From NCBI GenBank assembly GCA_013054445.1, contig JAAMPI010000623.1, forward strand, positions 1-30,030: DNA of 30,030 bases, in the 5' to 3' direction. Below the pieces are notes generated by a model. It was not told the DNA's origin. It searched no databases and saw nothing but the letters and a program-made list of their open reading frames with translations. The DNA comes from Cudoniella acicularis. Its lineage: Eukaryota > Ascomycota > Leotiomycetes > Helotiales > Helotiaceae. Made by a program: the position numbers and the translations under genes. Below are positions 19,353 through 29,619 of the stretch, piece by piece. Every line of letters starts with the position of its first letter. Within the stretch, counting starts at the first letter, position 1.

Positions 19353-20050
19353 TATCGGCTTTGTGGCAGAAATGGGTGGAATAAAAATTGGCTGTGCCTA
19401 CCAGTTGTGATATTTGCAGCCACATATAGCATGCGCTAGTATACAGCTACGAGGAAATTGTGGCCAAATCTTGAGCATTCTGTATAAATTGGTTTATAAT
19501 ATGTTACCTGTGAATTAAAAAAAAACGCCAGAATGAGGTAGTTGCGCACTCGAGACCTCAGACAACCATACCCTTCTTCTCTTAAAAGAATCCTTACCGC
19601 TTTGTGGCATCTTTTGAACCAGGAAATTAAAAGCTTATAAAGACATATAGTAATTTAGAATTGGATCTTTTAGAGAAAAAAATAGGGGGGAGGGGGAAAG
19701 GGGGCAGCATTCGCTTAAAGACCTTGAGCGGAAAGGGGTTTAACTTCGGTAAAGTGTTGAGTGGGAATTGGTCGAAGAGTTCTCTTTGATTAAAATTAGC
19801 CCTTTTCTACATAAAGAAAGCTTCAAAAATGGCAATTCTTCTATTTAATTCCCGCAACTAAAGCATAAATCTTGTTACGTAACTTTTACAGGGGGGGGAG
19901 AGGGTTGAACTATTTGTCACGTGCGTATGCGCTTCTTAGAAAGTCCATGACGCAAGACATCCGAAAGCCTTCCCAAAATTTATATCAACTCCAACGCAGG
20001 AGATCGTACGAGCTCAACCACAACAAATCTAGAAGCTGAACACCTGCAAG
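19353..20050. other. intergenic, with poly-purine runs
   Basis: This is the 3' region of the 790-aa gene and the promoter of SDH5. G-rich runs occur at about 19685-19705 and 19891-19898. I see no gene. Confidence 0.5.
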
Positions 20051-21133
20051 ATGTCTTCAGCCCATCTTGTTTTCCGCGCCGTGAGGCCTTCAATGGTCTT
20101 CACACGCCCACTTTCGTTGTCTTCGCGTCGAATGGTCGGTCCCGGAAATGCATGGGGACATGAGGGAACAGAAGAGCATCGCAATATCCAAACGGAAAAA
20201 CCACTCAATCCGCATATGGCGAACACAAATTCTACTGCCGCGAACGAGATGCCTTCAGTAGGAGCTCAAAAAGTACCTCCGGGGCTCATTAGCTCAACTG
20301 ATGGAGATTTCGTGCCGAAAGACTCTGTCCCAGAGAATTCTGAGCGCATGACTGGTGGCACGCAAAAAGAGCCGGAGAGAGGAGAGAATGCTGAAATGGG
20401 AGTGGGAGAGATGCAAGGTGCAACGTTTAAGATTGAGCCGTTAAGGCGGACAGGGGAAAGTGACAACACTATGAGGGCAAGATTATTATGTTCGCATCCA
20501 TCCGTTTCCATAAACATATTTTTGTGACAGACTAACATTTTTGCTTTGGGAACGAATAGATCAAAGCCGCAAGAGAGGTACTTTAGAGAGCGATCTCTTA
20601 ATGTCTACATTCGCCGAAGCGCATTTGCGAGATATGACTCCCGCCCAGATGGCACAATACGACCGATTCCTAGACGAGAACGATTGGGACATTTACTACT
20701 GGGCCACTCAGGAGCCTACGCCAACATCACAGGAAACAGCTGAAGGTGCTGGCAAAGGGGCACAGGGCGCGACTTCAAATTCACAAGGCACGGATAATGG
20801 CAGCTCTAAATTCGAGACAGGTGAGTGGCGGCAGGGTCAGCCAAGAAGTGGGGAGTGGGCACAAACTATTGGAACTTTTAAGCCTCAGTACCGCCCTGTA
20901 CCAACTAGGTGGAAGAACAGTGAGATCTTAGCCATGTTAAGACGCCATGTTATTTCGAGGTCTGCAGGTGGAGTTTTCGAAACAGAAACGGGTGTTGGCG
21001 GCGAAGAATTGAATCACAGTGTTCAAGGTGGTGGTGGCGGTATGTATTTCTTCAGAAAGCCGAGCGAATCTGCTGACCATCTTTCATAGGTATGGCGTTT
21101 ATGCCTCCTGTATTCAAAACCGACCGACCATGA
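20051..21133 (+). CDS. SDH5: succinate dehydrogenase assembly factor 2 (SDHAF2/Sdh5)
   Basis: Exons 20051-20489, 20560-21039 and 21090-21133 give 320 residues. The protein helps insert covalent FAD into the flavoprotein subunit of succinate dehydrogenase in the mitochondrial matrix. The diagnostic core spans the first intron: [20 protein letters not shown], then [18 protein letters not shown], then [20 protein letters not shown]. The N-terminus ([20 protein letters not shown]) is Arg/Ser-rich and fits a mitochondrial presequence. The C-terminus is completed by a 14-codon last exon ending [15 protein letters not shown], comparable to the short conserved tail of the family. At 320 residues it is longer than yeast or animal forms, because of linkers before and after the core. 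Confidence 0.93.
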
Positions 21134-22049
21134 ATAGCTTCAAAGCGGCAAATCTACTGTGCAACATGTTCAAATTAAGCAGAAATTACGAAAAACGCGT
21201 GTTTATTTTTCATTTCCTCATTTCTCATTCACGAGAATGATACGGATTTCTCAAAGAGTAGTGCTCTTTCTTTGACTTAGAAGTTAAAGAAATGTGGCAT
21301 CAACTCGACACAAACATGTCCTATGAAAGGAGCTCTTTTTGTGGGCTGCTATGGCAGACAATGAATTGTAAGAAATACCGAGGGTTACACTACTAATCAC
21401 CCGGGGGATCGAAGCAGTGTGCCGTTAACAGCCAAATATCACTCATTACTCTTTCCACCTCAAGCGTCTCGAAGTCGAGACACTAGAACGAACAGGAATA
21501 AAATTCCATAGTACCTGCATCCGGAACATCATAATTCTCCTGTGCATGTTACTGATTTAGATTCTGGATACCCTCAAAATTATGGGTTGTGGTGATAGGG
21601 AATGCGAAGCCACTACAAAGAATGTAAGTGTCTCTCCACCCCAACCCCACATTAACGATTCGACTTGCACAACAATGGCACTAGTTGTGCGGTGGTCGGC
21701 AATGAGAATGCTTTTTAGCAATCTGGCCCCCCAAAAGAATTTAATTCTTTGTTTGATTGCGGGCCAAAGTGGTCCTAATCACGTGTAAGAAGAGTTGTGT
21801 GGAGAAAATTCTGCATTCCTTTGCCCCATTGTACCAATAATGTCTGGGTAATTCAGAAGGCTGGAGTAATTCTTACCGTACCTGATCTCTTGCATAAATA
21901 TAACCTGTCAGGACTGTTTTGCATGTTTGCTCTTTTTCGTCATTCGCATAGCAACCTCCTTTTGTACCTTGCATTAGAAACATCTGGCTCACAAGCCATT
22001 GGTGTCTCCCAACCTTATCGCGCACTTCACCGAGCCAACATTCTCGAAA
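21134..22049 (+). promoter_or_regulatory. wetA upstream region with six AbaA-type CATTCY sites
   Basis: CATTCY occurs, on either strand, at 21234-21239, 21599-21604, 21619-21624, 21705-21710, 21814-21819 and 22039-22044. About one is expected by chance in 916 bp. A TATA-like CATAAATATAA lies at about 21893-21903, roughly 150 bp before the start codon. AbaA (TEF/TEA family) activates wetA during conidium formation in Aspergillus, so the cluster fits that circuit. I saw no clear BrlA response element. Confidence 0.6.
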
Positions 22050-23744
22050 ATGTCTTTCCCTTCTGTCGCAACCTATCAACAAACCAAAAATGTCGATCTG
22101 TTTGGCCAAGGCTGCGAGGATCTAGACAGCGACTTCTTCGATCAATTTCTCAACTTCAGCCCACATAGCACTGGAGGCGAATACTCCACTGCACCGGAAA
22201 ACCATGGCTTTGAGCAATCAGTCACTGATAGCAACTCTGTCGAAACAATCAGCTCTCATGATGACGACGCAAAGAATTCAAGCGATCACCACTCTGGACA
22301 GGGCGGGGCATGGGCGAAAGGTCTCTCGGCAGCCTCATTTCAATGTATACCAGGACAGGGCAATGGCTTTTATGCCGAGTTGTCCGGAAGAGCCGCAATT
22401 TCTGATAGTGAGCTTCTCAGCCTCGAGGGTATCGATTTAAATCCACTTCAAATGAGTGCCCACTCGCAATTATCACTACCAACTACACCATCCCCAGCAG
22501 TCGCCGCCGTGGTCCGAAAGAAGGCCCGTCTTTTAGACTCCATTTCTAAATCACTTAAGAAAGCCAGTGGCAGCATCGAAAGATCTCTTCGAAGTCCTAT
22601 CCGGAAAACAAACTCCCTACCAAAAATGCGCAGATCAAATCACAGTCAAACCGATATCGACCAAGTCGAGAATAAGTTCGAAACGGATGCTTTAAAATTC
22701 AAATTCGACTTTGAGGAAAACCCCTCATTCATTTACCCTGTCTCTTCTGCCAAGCAGTCAGAGGATTGTGTGATGGAGGATCCGATGAAGGAGGAATATC
22801 CAAGAGTATACACAAGCTCGACCACCCCAAGGAAAACCGCTAGGTTTACGTCGAACGATACACCTGTGGCTACACCTGAGCTGAGTGCTCACTCCCGAAA
22901 GACAAGCTTTCAACATTTGGGGTCTGAAGATGCACTCTTCCCCATAACACCCGAGCTCCAAAGCAGCGCAACCTTCTGGCCGCAGATCCAGAGATCAACG
23001 GATACAAGTACATGCGAAAGCTCAAGCATGTACTCATCCGCCGAACTCGACACACCAATATGGTGGAACCACGCAGCGCAAGCACCGATGGCCCAGCCCT
23101 TACCCACCGGCTTCCACACGAACCCTCAGCTCGCGACCAAGAGCCTCGCTCTACAGCTCCAAAACGGCCTTGCGTACGATGCCAACAATCATCTGTCTTC
23201 TCGCAAGCAGATGAACATAGCTACGAATGGATTCATGATCCAAATGTCTCGCTATCCAAACAATCAATCGTATGTGGTGGGCGATACGCCACAGCAGCAG
23301 GGCTACTTCAATGGCGCCACCACGAATGGAAGTGCTCAGCAGCGGCAGCACAACCACCACGCCCGCCGCCACTCTTCTCAAGCCTCGTCGAGGCATTCTC
23401 ACCCTCGCCCTTACCACCCCAATGGCAACGCAAACGGAACAACGCCAATGCGCAAAAACCGCTCTACAAGTTCCATCCACTCCTCAGACTCACCCTCGCC
23501 CTCCTCTCCCCACCACCACGTCCGCAAGCGCAAATCGCCCAAAACTAAACACTCCTCTTCAGCGCCTCGCACCTCATCTACTCTAGACGGAGCAGTGGAC
23601 TTTGTCAATTACACGCCGGATGATAGTAAGAAGATCTTGACGGGGGTGGCTCCCAGTGGCAGCTCGAAGACGAAGGCGAGGAGGGAGAAGGAGGCGATGG
23701 AGAAGAGGAGGAAGGTGTATTTGAATTGGAAGGCTGTGGAGTGA
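22050..23744 (+). CDS. wetA: conidium-maturation regulator WetA
   Basis: This is a single exon of 564 codons from ATG 22050 (MSFPSVATYQQTKNVDLFGQ). An in-frame GTG further upstream is not needed. WetA is a developmental regulator needed for conidial wall maturation and acts in the nucleus downstream of BrlA and AbaA. The C-terminal signature is clear: KKILTGVAPSGSSKTKARRE followed by EAMEKRRKVYLNWKAVE, a basic DNA-binding-like region. The N-terminus has the family pattern DLDSDFFDQFLNF. The middle is Ser/Pro/His-rich and disordered (RRHSSQASSRHSHPRPYHP). The length is close to the roughly 555 residues of the Aspergillus protein. The C-terminal coding strand switches abruptly from C-rich (about 23470-23570) to G-rich (about 23620-23740). 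Confidence 0.93.
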   Translation: MSFPSVATYQQTKNVDLFGQGCEDLDSDFFDQFLNFSPHSTGGEYSTAPENHGFEQSVTDSNSVETISSHDDDAKNSSDHHSGQGGAWAKGLSAASFQCIPGQGNGFYAELSGRAAISDSELLSLEGIDLNPLQMSAHSQLSLPTTPSPAVAAVVRKKARLLDSISKSLKKASGSIERSLRSPIRKTNSLPKMRRSNHSQTDIDQVENKFETDALKFKFDFEENPSFIYPVSSAKQSEDCVMEDPMKEEYPRVYTSSTTPRKTARFTSNDTPVATPELSAHSRKTSFQHLGSEDALFPITPELQSSATFWPQIQRSTDTSTCESSSMYSSAELDTPIWWNHAAQAPMAQPLPTGFHTNPQLATKSLALQLQNGLAYDANNHLSSRKQMNIATNGFMIQMSRYPNNQSYVVGDTPQQQGYFNGATTNGSAQQRQHNHHARRHSSQASSRHSHPRPYHPNGNANGTTPMRKNRSTSSIHSSDSPSPSSPHHHVRKRKSPKTKHSSSAPRTSSTLDGAVDFVNYTPDDSKKILTGVAPSGSSKTKARREKEAMEKRRKVYLNWKAVE

Positions 23745-24455
23745 GTAGGCTGGAGAGTATTTGCTTGCTGGAGCTTCTCGACTGTTATAGGTTATGGATA
23801 GGTTTTAGATGCTCGGACAGTTTAGCAAAGAGGGTTTGGTGAAAGGTGGGTTCGGAATTTGCGACTCGTTGCTGGGTATGAAAACTCCAGATATTCGAGC
23901 ATCTGGAGAGATGGTGGTCCGGGGTAAAGGAGGCTGAATCTTGCTGTGCTGGTACTGTTTGGTTAGGAGCCTCCCAATGTCAAAATCACACGAGGATCAC
24001 AGCATCGTTCTGAATGATTTCACAAGCAATCCATTCCCAATCGTCTGAAGGAACAACGTCATTCCATTGTGCTGTACCGAATGCAAAGCAAGTTACGCCC
24101 TCCCCAGTCCATGCAAGCATCCCAAACCCAGCCATCAACCAAGCTCACTGCCAGAACACCACGTAATCCATCATTCCATCCAGCCGTTGCTTCTTTGTAG
24201 AGAAGATAGTAAATTTTCGCAGCCTGAAATGGAGAAACAGTCGAAAGAGGTGATGGGGTGTTGGGAGTCGGGTCGCAAGTGTTGTCCGTTCAAATACCGA
24301 TACGAGTCTTACGCCAATGTCTCCTCTTCGCGTTGTATCTGTAGAGTTGTTAGCACTCTGAATATTGTGCTTGTTCTTTGCTTTCATCGATTCGTAGCGG
24401 CTTTCGAGATTGTGGTCTTGGGGCACAAAAAGATGAGGGGAAGTACCTGATGGTG
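23745..24455. other. intergenic region between convergent genes
   Basis: This is the 3' region of wetA and of the small minus-strand gene. Open frames here have no recognisable features. Confidence 0.5.
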
Positions 24456-24716
24456 TTACCAGTCCTCAATCGGATCCATTGGGGAATTGGTCTGTTTTGC
24501 TTTTGTGCTCTCGCGAGCTTTTGCTTCGTGCGGAATGACTTGTGACTCTGTATTGCGAACCTGATCAGCCTGTTGCTCATTTTCGAAATTCAACCCGCCA
24601 CAGTTCCCAGCATCTTTATCGACATCGCGCCCAGCCAAAGCCCTCTTTCAAGCGTGCCTTAAGATGTGAAATTGAGATGCTGTTCCCCTTGCTCTAGGAT
24701 TAGTACGCACCGGCAT
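24456..24716 (-). CDS. small hydrophilic 64-aa protein, unrecognised
   Basis: Exon 2 (24456-24644) encodes a strongly coding-like acidic sequence: [20 protein letters not shown], then [10 protein letters not shown], ending MDPIEDW. A 2-codon first exon (24711-24716, ATG CCG) followed by a 66-nt intron (donor GTGCGT, acceptor TTGAAAG) gives phase-correct [11 protein letters not shown]. The exon model is tentative, since an alternative acceptor AG exists about 15 nt upstream. No signal peptide or membrane segment is seen, and it may be an uncharacterised conserved fungal small protein. It is divergent from ARL1 across about 420 bp. Confidence 0.5.
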
Positions 24717-25140
24717 CGTGAGGTAGTCGTTGCGTCGAGGTTCGTGGTTTGATTTTCGTCGTTGAAGTGATCTTCAAATTCTCGCGTGAATTATCTCAAG
24801 GGCCGGAGCGATTTGTGCGACACGTGACCCGTCGCCTTACCGAGCTCACTTGCCCAAAACGGAAAGACCTTAAATCCTTAGCTTGGAGCTCGGATGCAGA
24901 TTTTGGGTGAGGCTGCAATGTATTGGAAATACCGATGCGTCTCGAGGAACAGAGACGTGGTTTCAGTAATAAAGCAACAAAACACTCTAAGGACACGACA
25001 CCCAACTGTTGGCATCTGATTTCGCGACACCTTCTGCTTGAAGCATACGTCTGATCTCCGAAAACCCGAGCTTGGAATTACCTTATACAGTGACAAGGAG
25101 ACCGATCGTCTGGGGAAGTTAGAAAGGACAACAGTGCAAG
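24717..25140. promoter_or_regulatory. shared divergent promoter region
   Basis: This separates the minus-strand small gene from ARL1 and must hold both promoters. A CACGTGAC E-box-like palindrome lies at about 24821-24828. No coding frame is supported. Confidence 0.4.
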
Positions 25141-25919
25141 ATGGGTGCCGGTGCGTCTTGGTTGTCCGGGTTTTTGTGGTCGAAGAAGGAGATTAGGATA
25201 TTAATCCTGGGACTGGTATGCTATTTTCGCATCTGCCATTTGTTTGGCATTCTGAGCTAACGCTGACGGCCGAACTCTAGGATAACGCTGGCAAAACAAC
25301 ACTTTTATATAGGCTTAAGGTATGTTGATATTGACCTCGGATATGCAGGATACGTGCTTACCATCTGCTTTTAGATTGGAGAAGTTGTCACCACAATACC
25401 TACGATAGGGTTTAATGTCGAATCCGTCACATACAAAAATCTAAACTTCAATGTTTGGGTATGTCCCCGCCGCTTCCAGCATACCTCTGTCTCTAACCTC
25501 TGTACCAGGATCTCGGTGGACAAACTTCGATCCGACCTTACTGGCGATGTTATTATGCCAATACCGCTGCGGTTATGTTCGTCATCGACTCCACGGATAT
25601 TGATCGACTGGGAACCGCTTCGGAAGAGTTAGCAGCTATGTTGAATGAAGATGAATTGAAGGATGCGGCGTTATTGGTTTTTGCAAATAAACAAGATCAA
25701 CCTGGCGCAAAAGGCGCTGGGGAAATAAGTGAAGCTTTGAAGTTAGGAGAGTTGAGGGACCGGAACTGGAGCATCGTTGCTTGCAGTGCTGTGGATGGCA
25801 GGGGTGTTGATGAGGGAATGGATTGGCTTGTGGTAAGTTGGGCTGATAATATCTTTCCTTGTTAGGTTGAAGAATGGTAGCTGACAAGACTCTAGCAAAC
25901 TGTGCAACAGGACTCATAG
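25141..25919 (+). CDS. arl1: ARF-like small GTPase ARL1
   Basis: Five exons (25141-25215, 25281-25319, 25375-25458, 25509-25832, 25896-25919) join in phase to give 181 residues, the usual ARL1 size. The protein recruits GRIP-domain golgins and other effectors to the trans-Golgi. It starts MGAGAS with Gly2 for myristoylation and an amphipathic helix ([10 protein letters not shown]). GTP-binding motifs are all present: GLDNAGKTT (P-loop), [10 protein letters not shown] (switch I, Thr), DLGGQ (switch II), NKQD and CSAV. The block [16 protein letters not shown] and the rest match ARL1 better than ARF1. Exon 2 is only 39 nt and holds the P-loop residues, and the last exon codes only seven residues plus the stop. 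Confidence 0.95.
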
Positions 25920-26630
25920 GAGAGGATAAAAGATAGCTTGTATCATCACCGCGCTTGCCTTGGGTAATCGATTGGAGTACCATGACTTGTCATAGGCGTT
26001 GGGAGGATAGCTGGCATTTGGTTTGCGGTCTGCAACCGCTTCACGCTACGATATGCAGGCCAGGCGGCTTGTTGGTTTGATTGCAAGGACGAGGAGACGT
26101 TTAAATGTAGATGACACGATACGACACAGATTCGACATTCGCCTCAGATGGGTTTGGCATTAGATCTATGGGAATACGATCACTTTACAATTCCCCTTGG
26201 TGCTAGAGTCCAGCCTCAGGTCTTACGCGTTAGAAGATGTCTCAATCACAGGTTGAAGAAAGGTCGAACTGTGGCCAGCAGATTCTCCAATCCCCGTGCC
26301 CCTGCATATGGTCGTGCTTGGTGCTACAGTAGTTGGAACCTCACAATCTTGCTGGCAGATGTATGGCAGTCCAGAGCAAAGTTGCTGGATTTGGAAGAGT
26401 TCCCAAATTCCAGAAGTAGATTTCCTATGCAAGATGCGAGATGCGAGATACCCTGAGAGTAAGCCATCGCAAGTGTGCAGTAGTAAGCCAATATCAGGCG
26501 GCCAAGGCGAGAGAGGCAACTGCATCTTTTGGGTACGGGATTTCAAATGAAACAACTCGATGTAGGACAACATTCTGTTCGCTCTTAGCCCTACGATAGA
26601 TAATCCGTCGCAGGGGAGGATGTCATAGGA
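25920..26630. other. intergenic, nothing recognised
   Basis: This is the 3' region of ARL1. Overlapping frames on both strands (26148-26573) are of low quality and I do not support them as genes. Confidence 0.5.
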
Positions 26631-26880
26631 TCATGCCCGTTTTTTACACGCCATCTCCACCTCGTACACATCTGCATCGTGTTCTTCTTGGAGCATCGAA
26701 ATCGACTGATCCTCATGCAAATCTAGGAAATAGGGGAAGTCCAGTTTTTTGATATCATTCAAGCAGTATTTCTTCGGGCTTCGGAAGGCTGTCCGACTGT
26801 GACAGCTCTAGCTCGGAGCAAAAAGTAGTGCGATAAGGATAGTGGCGCAAGAAAATGCGGAGAACGTGAGACAAGGTGGT
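26631..26880 (-). other. coding-like block in two frames, possible broken small gene
   Basis: One minus-strand frame, open from about 26880 to TGA 26755-26757, reads a hydrophobic stretch (ATILIALLFCSELELSQ) and then SLPKPEEILLE. A second frame, open to TGA 26631-26633, continues in the same style: DIKKLDFPYFLDLHED, then MLQEEHDADVYEVEMACKKR. Removing one base at about 26757 would join them into one protein with a signal-peptide-like start. No ATG is found in the first frame, so a 5' exon would be required. I do not recognise the product. It could be a decayed gene, a terminal exon of an unseen gene, or chance. Confidence 0.3.
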
Positions 26881-26884
26881 CATA

Positions 26885-27579
26885 AATACAGGGGTTGGCG
26901 GAAACACCCTCGTACATTCTGCATGCGGATTATTTTTTACTTCCCTGAGAGCACAAAGCTGGTTACAGTCAACTCATAGGAGGCATGAAAATCACGAACG
27001 CAGCACAAAACACGCTGTTGAAGCTCATTCTGGTCATTTATACCAAAGTGTCATTTAGGCTTGCTGCGACCTGCTGGAGAATAGAGTCAAATTAAACTTC
27101 TTTGGCTTTCAAAATTTGAAAAAGGGGGGGCAACCAATAGCCTATCGGCATGCAAGACCGTTCGATGACGGAACCATCTAAACGTCACCACCATGGCGCA
27201 TCTTTCTCCCCGTTCTGCATAGCTGCTGACATTTTCCTGGTGGAGCAGCAGGATGCCGAGCGTCGTCTCTCAGTTCGAGACCTACATGCTTTTACTAATA
27301 CCATTGTAAACAGAGTGCTTGCCATTGGGTTTTGCCCCCCGCTTCATCTATAACAGCTGCTGGACCTCGTTTTTGGTAATGCGCTTTCATTCCGGCGCAA
27401 ATACTTAAACCACCATCATCCGCGGTGTCCGCTAATCTTTTTTGTTTTCCCCAACTATCGCGTCGTTCAGCATATCAAGGCAAACGCTTGTATTTCAAGT
27501 TCTTTGTAGCAAATTCTCTACTAATACCCCGCTATCCAACCTCGATCTATCCACCTACAATTATTGATCAATAGCAAAC
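26885..27579 (+). promoter_or_regulatory. catalase upstream region with Yap1/AP-1 site
   Basis: TTACTAA at 27292-27298 is a perfect Yap1-type response element, about 280 bp before the catalase start codon. A one-base variant (CTACTAATACC) occurs at about 27519-27529; both are followed by TACC. Yap1-like bZIP factors induce catalase genes under oxidative stress in several fungi. No coding frame is supported here. Confidence 0.5.
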
Positions 27580-29161
27580 ATGGTTGTCGACGACAAGCCT
27601 GCCTCGACCTTCAAGTATTCCGAAAAACCCTTCTACACAACCTCAAATGGATGCCCAGTGGAAAACCCTGAGGCATATCAGAGAGTTGGCAACAATGGGC
27701 CTCTCTTGCTCCAGGACTTTCACTTGATCGATTTGCTGGCTCATTTCGACCGCGAACGTATTCCCGAGCGTGTCGTCCATGCCAAAGGAGCTGGAGCTTA
27801 TGGGGGTTTGTTGTTAAAGCCCCATCCTTGTGAATGCTGTTCTGACTCTTTGTGCAGAGTTCGAGGTTACACATGACATCAGTGACATCACTTCCATCGA
27901 CATGCTTTCTAAAGTAGGCAAAAAGACTCCATGCATTGCTCGCTTTTCTACTGTTGGTGGCGAGAAGGGCTCTCCAGATACTGCTCGCGATCCTCGAGGT
28001 TTTTCCATCAAGTTCTACACTGAGGAGGGTAATTGGGACTGGGTATACAACAACACCCCGGTTTTCTTCCTCCGCGACCCTACCAAATTCCCACTCTTCA
28101 TCCACACACAAAAGCGCAACCCGCAAACCAATCTCAAAGATGCTACAATGTTCTGGGATTATCTCTCCACCCATCAAGAGTCCGTTCACCAAGTCATGCA
28201 CCTCTTCAGCGACCGTGGAACACCATATTCATACAGACATATGAACGGTTACTCTGGCCATACTCAAAAGTTTACTAAGCCAGATGGATCATTCGTTTAT
28301 GTTCAAATCCACTTGAAAACCGGCCAAGGCAGCAAGACTTTCACCAACGAGGAGGCCGGCAAGATGGCAGCGGAAAATCCAGATTGGAATACCCAAGATC
28401 TCTTCGATTCGATCCAGAAGCGCGAGTACCCATCATGGACTGTCTACGTTCAGACTCTTCTCCCTGAGCAAGCTGAGAAATTCCGCTGGAACATTTTTGA
28501 CTTGACCAAGGTCTGGCCACAAAAGGAGGTCCCATTGCGACCATTCGGAAAGTTGACGCTCAACAAGAATGTTGAAAACTACTTTGCTGAGATTGAGCAG
28601 GTCGCTTTCTCCCCATCTCACTTAGTTCCAGGTGTTGAGCCGTCAGCTGACCCAGTGCTTCAATCGCGCCTCTTCTCATACCCTGATACACACCGTCATC
28701 GCCTTGGTGTCAATTACCAACAAATTCCTGTCAATGCTCCTCTCCGAGCTTTCAACCCTTACCAACGTGACGGTAGCATGGCAGTTAACGGAAATTATGG
28801 AGCGAACCCGAACTACCCATCCTCTTACCGGAGCATGTCTTACAAGCCCGTCAAGCCTACTAATGACCATGAGAAGTGGGCTGGTGCTGCTGTTTCCTTC
28901 CTGTTTGAAGTCACTCCTGAGGATTATGTTCAGGCTAAAGGTCTTTGGGATGTTCTTAGCAAGCAGCCAGGTCAACAAGAGAACTTTATCGGCAACGTCT
29001 CTGGTCATTTGTCTGCTGCTAAGGAGGATACTCGCAAGCGTACATATGAAATGTTCTCGAGGGTGGATAAGGATCTTGGTGCTCGCATCGCTGAGGCGAC
29101 CGAGAAATTGGCTCCGGCACCGACTAGTCAAGCTGCTGGTTCTGCCCAATCTCGTATTTGA
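27580..29161 (+). CDS. small-subunit haem catalase
   Basis: Two exons (27580-27805 and 27858-29161) give 509 residues. It converts hydrogen peroxide to water and oxygen. The family features are all present: the start block [20 protein letters not shown], the catalytic His in [16 protein letters not shown], Asn in the region [19 protein letters not shown], and the proximal haem Tyr in [14 protein letters not shown]. The length and the lack of a C-terminal flavodoxin-like domain put it among small-subunit (clade 3 type) catalases. There is no signal peptide. It ends in Ser-Arg-Ile, a weak PTS1-like tripeptide, so peroxisomal import is likely. The 52-nt intron falls right after the active-site His region. 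Confidence 0.96.
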
Positions 29162-29619
29162 GTATAATATTGCTGTAATGATAAATGGCTGGAGATAATA
29201 GGGAAAATGAACTGGTATGGGAAAATGGGATTAGGCATTAGGCACTCGGTCGTTGAACAATAGCGTGGAATTTACATGCCCATTTTTGCTGAGATTTTGT
29301 GTTTAATAGGGCATGTAGTGAAAAAAGGGGCCATGGAAAATATCCAGTTCGGCACATTGTCTGCCGAACCCACTAAAAAGTAACCCCACGTCGTCATGCC
29401 TCGGAAGATGCCCCTTATCACAAATACTTCCTATTTTCTCTTCTAAAGACACTTCAAGTAAGATTGAAACTGGAACAATTACAAGCATCGCTTTTTGGGA
29501 ATGTGACCAGGATATTCACTTCTAAGTTTCTTATATTGCACCAGGCTCACCTCCTCATACTCACTCTTCTTTTAAAATCCACCTTTCACCCTAAATATTA
29601 ACTCCTTCCAAAACCAAAA
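29162..29619. other. intergenic, catalase 3' region and next promoter
   Basis: I see no gene. A pyrimidine-rich leader (about 29540-29619) precedes the next start codon. Confidence 0.5.

Noticed and set aside
27611..28201. 196-codon minus-strand frame
   Set aside because: It is fully antisense to the catalase exons, which have unmistakable family motifs.
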